This document shows positions 6,948-13,258 of a stretch of DNA of 13,258 bases, in pieces. Where the stretch lies: positions 1 to 13,258 of the forward strand of contig JADGIG010000196.1 of assembly GCA_018985235.1 (NCBI GenBank). The letters run 5' to 3'. A model generated the notes under the pieces. It ran no database searches and was not told the DNA's origin. It saw only the letters and a program-made list of their open reading frames with translations. The first letter of the stretch is position 1. Every line of letters begins with the position of its first letter. Source of the stretch: Sanchytrium tribonematis. Taxonomy: Eukaryota > Sanchytriomycota > Sanchytriomycetes > Sanchytriales > Sanchytriaceae. The translations under genes and the position numbers were made by a program.

Positions 6948-8279
6948 ATGAGATTAATTCGCCAAATTCATCAGCAATTTTATAATAATCATAGATTGTC
7001 TAAATATCTAAAAATGCCCACTACAGAATTGTCTATTGAATCTTTATGTAGATACGGACATCATCTTAGCGAAAAGAAATTGTTTGACATGTCAAATTTT
7101 GTTAAAGATCAAATATCAATTCGATTAGCTAAACGAATCAATGATTTCCAGGCATTGCCTTTCGTAACAGTTGATCAAACTCATTTGCAGCAAGTTTATG
7201 AACTGTATTGGAATAGTTTTTCCATGTTTTCTAATGTTCCTTACATATCGACTATGGATCAACATTTAGATTTCCTCCATCTGCTGCGAAAGAATTTGAG
7301 ATATCATTTGGTAGTTATACCGAAGATTGCTTTAGGAATTCAGCAAGCCGGAATCAATACAAGCCCAGACGTTTTAAATTCTTTTGCTCATTCAATTTTA
7401 AGAAGCAGAATTAGCAGAAGAGTTCTTGCCCAGCAACTTTTAAAGCTATCTGATCAATTTTTAAGGAAAGAAAGATCTGCAAATGAGATATATAATTTGA
7501 TGACTGACGATGGAGATATTGGAGTAGTTAGCACTCGACTAAATTTATATGAAAGTGTAAATAACATGTATAATTCCGCAAGCAGTATTCTGCTAAAAAA
7601 TTTCCAAATAATTCCAAAACTAGTGATTGATGGAAATTTGGATATCAGATTCACCGCTATAAAGGATCACCTAAATTACATTCTTTTAGAGCTTTTCAAA
7701 AATTCCATAGAGTCTACCATTCGATGGAACACTTTTGGAGAAATTAATAGTTGGAAAAAGACTACAGTATCAAATGAACTTCCACCAATACAAGTGACTT
7801 TAGTTCAAAACGAGTCTAGCACCATAATAAGACTATCTGATCAAGGAGGTGGGATTCCAGAGTTTTTATTGAAAGATATTTTTAAATTTACAAAAAGCGA
7901 GAGCAAGGAAAAGGTTAAAAGTTTGGAGAAGCTGAGATATTTTGCAGGAACACCTCATGAACAGGTGGAGGGAAAAGGACTTACTGGAGATTTGTATCAA
8001 AAAACAAGAGAAATAGACAAGGATATTGCATTAGCAGAGGACTTGCAATCTAGTGATAACGCAGAAACATTGCATGAGATTCAAGATCGTATTCTAAAAG
8101 AGTATTTAGTAGGGGAAAAGCTTGAGGAAGTAACGCAGTCATTTTCAGCTCCGCTACATTTGGGATTAGGACTTCCTATGAGTAAGGTGTTTTTAGACTG
8201 TTGGAAGTCAAGCATAACTATTCAAAGCAATGACGGTTTCGGAACAGACATATATTTATTTCTGAAATCTAATAAATAA
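6948..8279 (+). CDS. Mitochondrial pyruvate / branched-chain 2-oxoacid dehydrogenase kinase (PDK/BCKDK family)
   Basis: A protein serine kinase with a GHKL ATPase fold that phosphorylates and inactivates the E1 alpha subunit of a mitochondrial 2-oxoacid dehydrogenase complex. It has 443 residues. The N-terminus (MRLIRQIHQQFYNNHRLSKYL) is basic and acid-free, as in a matrix targeting peptide. The helical BCDHK domain runs from about 25 to 190, with LRYHLVVIPKIALGI (111-130) and SRISRRVLAQQ (153-163), the family's SRISTRML-type motif. ATPase motifs are N-box ELFKNSIEST 248-257 (Glu248, Asn252), G1 DQGGG 298-302, G2 GLGLP 406-410, and GTD 432-434. The ATP lid between G1 and G2 is enlarged by a charged insertion at about 315-400. 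Whether the substrate is PDH or BCKDH cannot be told from sequence. The ATG has A at -3, and the targeting-like N-terminus supports this start. Confidence 0.93.
   Translation: MRLIRQIHQQFYNNHRLSKYLKMPTTELSIESLCRYGHHLSEKKLFDMSNFVKDQISIRLAKRINDFQALPFVTVDQTHLQQVYELYWNSFSMFSNVPYISTMDQHLDFLHLLRKNLRYHLVVIPKIALGIQQAGINTSPDVLNSFAHSILRSRISRRVLAQQLLKLSDQFLRKERSANEIYNLMTDDGDIGVVSTRLNLYESVNNMYNSASSILLKNFQIIPKLVIDGNLDIRFTAIKDHLNYILLELFKNSIESTIRWNTFGEINSWKKTTVSNELPPIQVTLVQNESSTIIRLSDQGGGIPEFLLKDIFKFTKSESKEKVKSLEKLRYFAGTPHEQVEGKGLTGDLYQKTREIDKDIALAEDLQSSDNAETLHEIQDRILKEYLVGEKLEEVTQSFSAPLHLGLGLPMSKVFLDCWKSSITIQSNDGFGTDIYLFLKSNK
8255..8260 (-). promoter_or_regulatory. AATAAA hexamer for the minus-strand gene, inside the kinase CDS
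   Basis: Read on the minus strand the hexamer lies about 20 nt past the stop codon of the 8280-8888 gene, a normal spacing for a poly(A) signal, yet it is within the coding sequence of the opposing kinase gene. Inferred from motif and position. Confidence 0.4.
8271..8276 (+). promoter_or_regulatory. AATAAA hexamer at the kinase stop codon
   Basis: Formed by the last two sense codons (AAT AAA) directly before the TAA stop, the same arrangement as at the UFD2 stop. The 3' UTR would run into the antisense of the next gene. Confidence 0.4.
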
Positions 8280-8888
8280 TTATTCTTCTCGTTTTAATTG
8301 TTGTTTCTCAAAAATCTGGTCTGCTACAAACTTTTTGATTGTAGAAATATTGTCAGTATTCTCGGTCTCAAACAGCCTCTTATAAACATTGATGTCATCT
8401 AGTAACTGAGACTCATGTTGATCGGTAAATTCCTTTTTTAATTTTATATTTTTATCTTGCTCAATATCAAAATACTTAAAAATCAGGGTTTCGTTTGGTT
8501 CACAGTTGTAAACTAAATTGTAAAGTTCCTTGTAATTCTCAATATGAATTTTTTTTTCAAAATATATCAAATTTATCATTTTGTTTTTCTCAGAAGTATA
8601 CTTTTTTACATTTTTCACCAAGATAAAAGGAAATAAATTATCCAGGGTAACATAATCGATCTCCAACGCTGCATCCTCAGTCATTTTGAATCTATTGCGA
8701 GCCTTTAGTTTGAAATACTTTTTATTATTCATACTGCAGGTTTTCTTGCATAAAGTTGTCTTACAAATTCGATTCATTATATGATTTAAATTGTTGATAT
8801 CTAATGCCACATGTTTGCCAGCTAGTAAAGATAAGGCCACAAATGGATCTAGTGTTTTTTTACTTTCGTGTATGACAATATTTGCCAT
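8280..8888 (-). CDS. Hypothetical protein, 202 residues
   Basis: I do not recognise this protein. It starts with an ATG close to a divergent promoter region, and its length in AT-rich DNA argues for a real gene. The N-terminal half has a moderately hydrophobic segment (DPFVALSLLAGKHVALDI, 14-31), a cysteine cluster C42, C47, C51, and a basic patch (NNKKYFKLKARNRFK). The middle is rich in aromatic and hydrophobic residues, and the C-terminal 70 residues are highly charged and probably helical or coiled-coil (KLKKEFTDQHESQLLDDINVYKRLFE, KKFVADQIFEKQQLKREE). There is no signal peptide or clear membrane helix. Its stop abuts the kinase stop, and it shares a promoter region with REV3; shared regulation is possible but not shown. 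Confidence 0.7.
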   Translation of the reverse strand: MANIVIHESKKTLDPFVALSLLAGKHVALDINNLNHIMNRICKTTLCKKTCSMNNKKYFKLKARNRFKMTEDAALEIDYVTLDNLFPFILVKNVKKYTSEKNKMINLIYFEKKIHIENYKELYNLVYNCEPNETLIFKYFDIEQDKNIKLKKEFTDQHESQLLDDINVYKRLFETENTDNISTIKKFVADQIFEKQQLKREE

Positions 8889-8893
8889 GCCCG

Positions 8894-8946
8894 TGTATCA
8901 AAAATCAACTTAAAATACACATCAAATAAATGCTTTATTTGATACA
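8894..8946. repeat. Inverted repeat TGTATCAAA ... TTTGATACA
   Basis: Perfect 9-bp arms at 8894-8902 and 8938-8946. The right arm overlaps the inner palindrome at 8921-8943. The core GTATCAAA also occurs at 6890-6897 upstream of the kinase gene, suggesting a recurring regulatory word. Confidence 0.5.
8921..8943. repeat. Perfect 10-bp-arm palindrome with 3-nt centre
   Basis: ATCAAATAAA (8921-8930), TGC, TTTATTTGAT (8934-8943). As DNA it could bind a dimeric factor; as RNA it would form a 10-bp hairpin in the REV3 5' leader just before the uORF at 8958. Ten exact base pairs with a 3-nt centre is unusual for so small an intergenic region. Confidence 0.6.
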
Positions 8947-8957
8947 ATCAAGAAATT

Positions 8958-8996
8958 ATGCCAGTAGGAAGTGATTCTTTTAAGCCAGATGATTAA
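8958..8996 (+). other. Short upstream ORF overlapping the REV3 start, or mini first exon
   Basis: ATG CCA followed by ten more codons and TAA at 8994-8996, out of frame with REV3 and overlapping its first in-frame ATG (8989). Translation of it would suppress that start and favour the next Met (9022). Alternatively ATGCCA is a first exon: a 25-nt GTAGGA...CCAG intron (8964-8988) would join it in frame to the ATG at 8989. Confidence 0.3.
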
Positions 8997-11900
8997 GAAT
9001 TGTGTAGATTCTAGGAGAACAATGGAAACAATAGACTTACTAATAATTGAAAATCACCAGCAGTCGACGTTGCTGGATAAATACATTATAATACACCATG
9101 AAGAAGAAACGATTTTGGACAGAGCCGTCATGCCGCAATTACATTTAGAGAAATCAATAGGATTTTCTCACTTTTACAAGCACAGTTTTGATAATGCACC
9201 AGTTATTTATATCTATGGTAATAACTCAAAATCAGTATCATCTTTGGCGCTGATTCATCAATTTTACCCGTTTGGATTTGTTAAAGTACCCTGGCAAAAC
9301 TCACAAGATTATGTTTTGAATGAACCGCCGCCTTTGACCTTTAGTGCTGCTCAGCACATTGATCCAACAATCTTAATACCTACTTTGAAAGAATTTGAGC
9401 TCATGGCCCAGATATATGAGAGATTAGAAAGATTCAAAATTTCGGTTTTAATTTTGACCGTACATCAATATACCTCAATCTATGGATTTAATTCATTGGA
9501 AAGATTCATAAAAATTACATATCTCAATCCGAATGATAGATTTAGACTTTGGACTTTATTATCAAATGGAAAAGTAGCCGGAATCAATTTTGAATGTTTT
9601 AATTTTCATTTTCATTACTTGGATATCTTTATGAGAGAATTCGACTTGCAAGGTTGTAATTCGGTACACTTGAAGTGTGTTAGATACAGAAGGAATATCG
9701 AACTGCATAAAAAATGGCTGGAATTAATTAATGCCACTTCAATCTCCACAGTAGAAATTGAATTCGATTCCACCATATCAGAAGTCTTTTTTTCTAAATT
9801 TGTACCAGATGTACTGACTCAAACTACCCAACAGGATGATTTGCTTCTAAACAAAGCTTGGCTCAGTCGGAAGTGGAATATTCCCTCTGTAAAAGAATTG
9901 TGGTTTGACGAGTTCCAACGGAGGAAAGAAAACAACATTCAGAAAAAGATGTCTCAGGAATCGGTAAGAAGCGTTGATTTGCAAGTGAAAAGCGGAATTT
10001 TTGATACCAATCGTCTGGAGTGTGACCTAACGACTTTTAAAAATCCCGAAAAGTATCCTGAATGGGAGCAGAAAATCAGAAATATTATAGACAAAGTGTT
10101 GATTTCTACAACTGCAAAAAATGTTTCAATACACGAGGATTACAAATTCGAGGCCTGTGTATATTGCTGTGATAGTGTGTTTCTTAGTTTGGAAAATCAC
10201 CTTAAGAATTTTGAAAATGGCATACGAGATCGTTCTTTTCAGATTTTAACAAATGAAAGCGTAGACGAAAGTCTTTTGATCGATCAAATGATGGAAAATT
10301 ATGAAGTTGAAAGTCTTCTCTCAGAAGACCTTCCCAGTGAGGTCAGCCAATATAATTCTGAATCTTCCGGAAACATTATTTTACAAGTTGATGGTCAAAA
10401 TGACAAAAAATCTCCAAAAAGAAGTCGTAAAATTCCTTTTAAGCCACTTAATGTCATTAAGACACCGCCTCATAGAAAAAGAAATAGTCGACCGGCTCAA
10501 ATTTGGAGCCCAATTGTCACAACACCTACGAAACGACCAGAGCAACTTTCGGTCATGTTAGATACACCAACAAAGTGCGCTGTAACTCCAAAAAGTGATT
10601 TGCTTTCAGCGCCGTCCTCTAATTATATATTTTCCACTCCAGTATATCAAAGTCTAGATACTAATCAGTATATCTATAATTTAAAACCACCACTCTACAC
10701 AAACGCTTTTTCTTTTTCTCCAGACTCCCAGTTCTTGAATTTGAAGCGAAAAAACTTAGTCAACAGCTGGATATATTTAAGACCTGTTCCGCTGTACACC
10801 AAAACAGAAATTCTTTGCGAGCAGCCTAAAAAAATTGACCATCCTTTAAATTCAGCAGACACTAAGAGGTTTATCTGCAAAATTTTATGTCTAGAAATTC
10901 TTGCTCATACGTCGTCTTTTCACTATAATCCCGAGACAGATAGAATTACATGCATTTCATATAGTTTACAAAACAATTGGCAAAAATATTGTGAAAAATC
11001 CGACGTATTGGTCGATGATGATGAATATAATTTAATCTACCAACTTATAAATCTCATAAAAGCTTTTGAGCCTGACATTATTTTGGGTTGGGATATTCAC
11101 AATCTCTCTTTTGGATATTTGGTGAAAAGATGTAATATTTATAATATAGACATTTTGCATGCCATAAGTAGGACAGATGCAAAAATTGAAGGATCAAAAT
11201 GGTCAGAAGTACAAAGCACAGCTTTTTCCACTAGTGGAAGACTCTTTTTAAATGCCTGGAGAATATGTCGCAACAATATAGATTTAAGGTTATACACCCT
11301 TGAAAATACATATCAGCATCAATTTAAGGAATCTTTTCCAATTATACCCTATAAAGAATTAAATTTTGACTCTCACTTTAAGAAAGAATTTGCAATATCT
11401 TACATTAAAAGAAAATGCGAGTCTGTCTTGAAAATATTAGACAGTATTGATTTCATTTGTCAAACAATTGAATTTAGCAGATTATACGGCATTCCTTTTG
11501 AATCAGTGTTATTGAGAGGTTCACAGTATCGAGTAGAGTCCGCTCTTTATCGTTTATGTAAAAACAATAGACTGTTGATGGCATCTCCCACAAAAGATCA
11601 AGTTAATCAGCAAATGGCAGCCGAATTTATACCATTGGTCATGGAGCCATCGAGTCACTTTTATGAAAATCCTGTAAGTGTTGTGGATTTTCAAAGTTTG
11701 TACCCGTCCATCATGATTGCTCACAATTATTGTTTTAGCACTTTGATCTGTAAATTAGATTCTCAGGATGTTTCTGACCAGCTAGGTTGCTTCCCAAAAG
11801 TATTTGACAAGCAACTTTTAAGGGTATTTTACAAATATTTGACTTTAGGACCAAATGGTGCTGTATACGTGAACTCAAAAGTTAAACAAGGTATTTTAAC

Positions 11901-13026
11901 TAAACTTGTATCGGACTTATTGGATACTAGAGTAATGATAAAACAATCAATGAAAATTTACTCAGATAAACATCTTTTAAGACTTTTAAATGCTCGGCAG
12001 TTGGCCCTCAAGCTACTTGCCAATGTGATTTATGGCTATACAAGTGCTTCTTTTAGTGGAAGAATGCCTATGGTTGAGGTTGCTGATTCAATTGTGGGGA
12101 TGGGACGATACACATTACAACATACGAAAGATTTTATCGAGGATCGATATCCTGTTTTTGTCAGATATGGAGACACTGACTCATTATTTATAGAATGTAT
12201 TGATTATGATCGAAAAAGCGCCATTGCATTCAGTCAAGAGCTAATCAAGGAAATCTCACACTCACTCCCAAATCCCATGAAATTAAAATTTGAGAAAGTC
12301 TATTTAAAGAGCTTCTTACTAACGAAAAAGAGATACTGTGGCTATAAAGTAGAAAATTTCAACGATGCACCAGAATTTGAAGCGAAAGGCATAGAGACCG
12401 TAAGAAGAGATGGATGTTTATTATGTAGTAATTTATTGAAAAAGGCTTTGATCTTTTTATTTGAAAACCCAAAAAAGAATCTTTTAATGAATTATTTGAC
12501 GGAGTTATTTGAAAATATACAAGATTACCCTTTGCTTTTTTTCATTATCGCAAAAGAAGTAAGGGTTGGCACTTACAAGCAACTGCCACCAGGAGCAATT
12601 GTCGCTCAGAGACAAATGGAAAACGAACCAGGATTTCAATCTCAGTATGGGGATCGTCAGCCCTATTTGGTGATATATAATGAAAGCAAATTGAAGGACA
12701 ATGTCGTGAGCCCTCATGAATTTCTTAATCGTAAGGATTGGATCATTAATTTCGACTACTACCTTGAAAAACAAATTTCACCTGTCTTTGAGAGAATATT
12801 TCAATTTGTAAATATTGACATTCCAAGTCTCATACGATCGTTGAATCGCAAAAATATAAATTATAGGATAATTTCAGCGACAAGAACTAAAGAGTATTAC
12901 CACCTTAATGAGATTTGTCGAAGTTGTATGCAAGAAACATGTCTACACAGTCACAATTTTAGCTGCGAAAATTACACATGCAAGGTTTTTGATAGAAAAT
13001 TGAAAATAAATGGAGAGTTTTATTAG
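8989..13026 (+). CDS. REV3: DNA polymerase zeta catalytic subunit REV3
   Basis: B-family translesion polymerase that extends from lesion-opposed primer ends. It has 1345 residues (numbering from Met at 8989), shorter than yeast (about 1500) and far shorter than human. N-terminal domain: APVIYIYG, HQFYPFGFV, ECFNFHFHYLDIFMREFDLQG. A linker at about 475-552 holds a REV7-binding-like motif and S/T-P sites. The exonuclease-like domain has CLEI (634-637), without the catalytic Asp-Ile-Glu, and GWDIHNLSFGY at 700, as in inactive REV3 exonucleases. Polymerase: motif A DFQSLYPS 900-907, motif B RQLALKLLANVIYGY 1003-1017, motif C YGDTDS 1060-1065, KKRY 1113-1116. The C-terminus keeps CysB (C1310, C1313, C1326, C1331, with C1318) but no CysA. 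An in-frame TAG at 8965 closes the frame upstream; 8989 is the first ATG and 9022 the next, with METIDLLIIEN resembling the family's first strand. Confidence 0.96.
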   Translation: MIKNCVDSRRTMETIDLLIIENHQQSTLLDKYIIIHHEEETILDRAVMPQLHLEKSIGFSHFYKHSFDNAPVIYIYGNNSKSVSSLALIHQFYPFGFVKVPWQNSQDYVLNEPPPLTFSAAQHIDPTILIPTLKEFELMAQIYERLERFKISVLILTVHQYTSIYGFNSLERFIKITYLNPNDRFRLWTLLSNGKVAGINFECFNFHFHYLDIFMREFDLQGCNSVHLKCVRYRRNIELHKKWLELINATSISTVEIEFDSTISEVFFSKFVPDVLTQTTQQDDLLLNKAWLSRKWNIPSVKELWFDEFQRRKENNIQKKMSQESVRSVDLQVKSGIFDTNRLECDLTTFKNPEKYPEWEQKIRNIIDKVLISTTAKNVSIHEDYKFEACVYCCDSVFLSLENHLKNFENGIRDRSFQILTNESVDESLLIDQMMENYEVESLLSEDLPSEVSQYNSESSGNIILQVDGQNDKKSPKRSRKIPFKPLNVIKTPPHRKRNSRPAQIWSPIVTTPTKRPEQLSVMLDTPTKCAVTPKSDLLSAPSSNYIFSTPVYQSLDTNQYIYNLKPPLYTNAFSFSPDSQFLNLKRKNLVNSWIYLRPVPLYTKTEILCEQPKKIDHPLNSADTKRFICKILCLEILAHTSSFHYNPETDRITCISYSLQNNWQKYCEKSDVLVDDDEYNLIYQLINLIKAFEPDIILGWDIHNLSFGYLVKRCNIYNIDILHAISRTDAKIEGSKWSEVQSTAFSTSGRLFLNAWRICRNNIDLRLYTLENTYQHQFKESFPIIPYKELNFDSHFKKEFAISYIKRKCESVLKILDSIDFICQTIEFSRLYGIPFESVLLRGSQYRVESALYRLCKNNRLLMASPTKDQVNQQMAAEFIPLVMEPSSHFYENPVSVVDFQSLYPSIMIAHNYCFSTLICKLDSQDVSDQLGCFPKVFDKQLLRVFYKYLTLGPNGAVYVNSKVKQGILTKLVSDLLDTRVMIKQSMKIYSDKHLLRLLNARQLALKLLANVIYGYTSASFSGRMPMVEVADSIVGMGRYTLQHTKDFIEDRYPVFVRYGDTDSLFIECIDYDRKSAIAFSQELIKEISHSLPNPMKLKFEKVYLKSFLLTKKRYCGYKVENFNDAPEFEAKGIETVRRDGCLLCSNLLKKALIFLFENPKKNLLMNYLTELFENIQDYPLLFFIIAKEVRVGTYKQLPPGAIVAQRQMENEPGFQSQYGDRQPYLVIYNESKLKDNVVSPHEFLNRKDWIINFDYYLEKQISPVFERIFQFVNIDIPSLIRSLNRKNINYRIISATRTKEYYHLNEICRSCMQETCLHSHNFSCENYTCKVFDRKLKINGEFY

Positions 13027-13125
13027 AAAATTTTATCAAGTGCACACACATTGTTGATAACAATCAGCGATTTCGATTGGAACCAAAAAATCTAAGAATT
13101 AAGTATTGTAACTTGAGTTAAAGTC
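13027..13125. other. Spacer between REV3 and 5S rRNA
   Basis: AT-rich spacer of about 100 bp containing the REV3 3' UTR and the 5' flank of the 5S gene. No AATAAA hexamer and no other feature seen. Confidence 0.5.
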
Positions 13126-13243
13126 AGCTACGGCCATACACACCTGGAAACACCTGATCCTGTCAAATTTCAGAAGTTAAGCAGGTGCTGGCATGGTTAG
13201 TACTGCCATCGGAGACGGGGTGGGAATCCCATGTGCTGTAGCT
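13126..13243 (+). rRNA. 5S ribosomal RNA
   Basis: RNA of the large ribosomal subunit, transcribed by RNA polymerase III. It starts AGCTACGGCCATA and ends TGCTGTAGCT; the terminal stem AGCTAC (13126-13131) pairs perfectly with GTAGCT (13238-13243). The internal promoter is conserved: an A-box-like GAAGTTAAGCAGG at 13173-13185 and the C-box region TGGTTAGTACT...GGAGAC at about 13194-13216. The length of about 118 nt is normal. It lies beside REV3 and not, within this window, in an rDNA unit. Exact ends may differ by one or two bases. Confidence 0.95.
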
Positions 13244-13254
13244 TTTGTCTTTTT
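13243..13254 (+). terminator. RNA polymerase III T-run terminators after 5S
   Basis: TTTT at 13243-13246, overlapping the end of the mature 5S stem, followed by a back-up TTTTT at 13250-13254. Consistent with standard polymerase III termination on the non-template T-run. Confidence 0.8.
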
Positions 13255-13258
13255 GACC

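Larger units (their letters stand above)
8889..8988. promoter_or_regulatory. Compact divergent promoter region between the 202-aa gene and REV3
   Basis: About 100 bp must hold both promoters and both 5' UTRs. It contains nested inverted repeats (8894-8946 and 8921-8943) and no recognisable TATA element. Bidirectional promoter function is inferred from the divergent gene arrangement. Confidence 0.5.

Noticed and set aside
10301-10561. 86-codon ORF inside REV3 in another frame
   Set aside because: A shadow ORF within the REV3 linker; the main frame there carries the meaningful motifs.
1-13258. CRISPR array, transposon, phage or toxin system
   Set aside because: No repeat-spacer pattern, terminal inverted repeats, transposase or viral genes seen; the content is eukaryotic housekeeping genes.

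Overview
The window is nuclear DNA of a small, gene-dense eukaryote. The sequence is AT-rich, the genes are almost intron-free, and all three standard stop codons are used, so there is no stop-codon reassignment. The gene set points to a unicellular eukaryote with a nucleus, spliceosome and mitochondria: a UFD2 ubiquitin chain elongation factor, a Prp22-type spliceosomal helicase, a mitochondrial pyruvate/branched-chain dehydrogenase kinase, the catalytic subunit of DNA polymerase zeta, and a 5S rRNA gene. A WD40 protein resembling dynein intermediate chains hints at a flagellum or other dynein cargo system. An early-diverging zoosporic or parasitic fungus-like lineage would fit, but nothing here proves the taxon.

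Layout, left to right. (1) 1-1969 (+): C-terminal two thirds of UFD2/UBE4, open at the window edge, needing a frame switch near 740-760 best explained by a 20-nt GT-AG intron. (2) 2041-3759 (+): WD40 protein, dynein intermediate-chain-like. (3) 3761-6301 (-): DEAH helicase Prp22/DHX8 without its S1 domain, converging on gene 2 with one base between the stop codons. (4) 6302-6947: the only long stretch without a clear gene. It holds a GC-rich hairpin, a short minus-strand ORF with a weak NDUFS6-like tail, and a palindrome. (5) 6948-8279 (+): PDK/BCKDK-family kinase. (6) 8280-8888 (-): unrecognised 202-residue protein whose stop codon directly abuts that of the kinase. (7) 8889-8988: a 100-bp divergent promoter region containing a perfect palindrome. 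(8) 8989-13026 (+): REV3. (9) 13126-13243 (+): 5S rRNA followed by T-runs.

These are unrelated housekeeping genes and show no operon-like functional theme. What stands out is the packing (stop codons touching, poly(A) signals inside or overlapping coding sequence, very short intergenic regions) and the trimming of proteins: Prp22 lacks S1, and REV3 lacks the CysA zinc module while keeping CysB and a recognisable REV7-binding motif. I found no CRISPR array, transposon or convincing novel multi-gene system.
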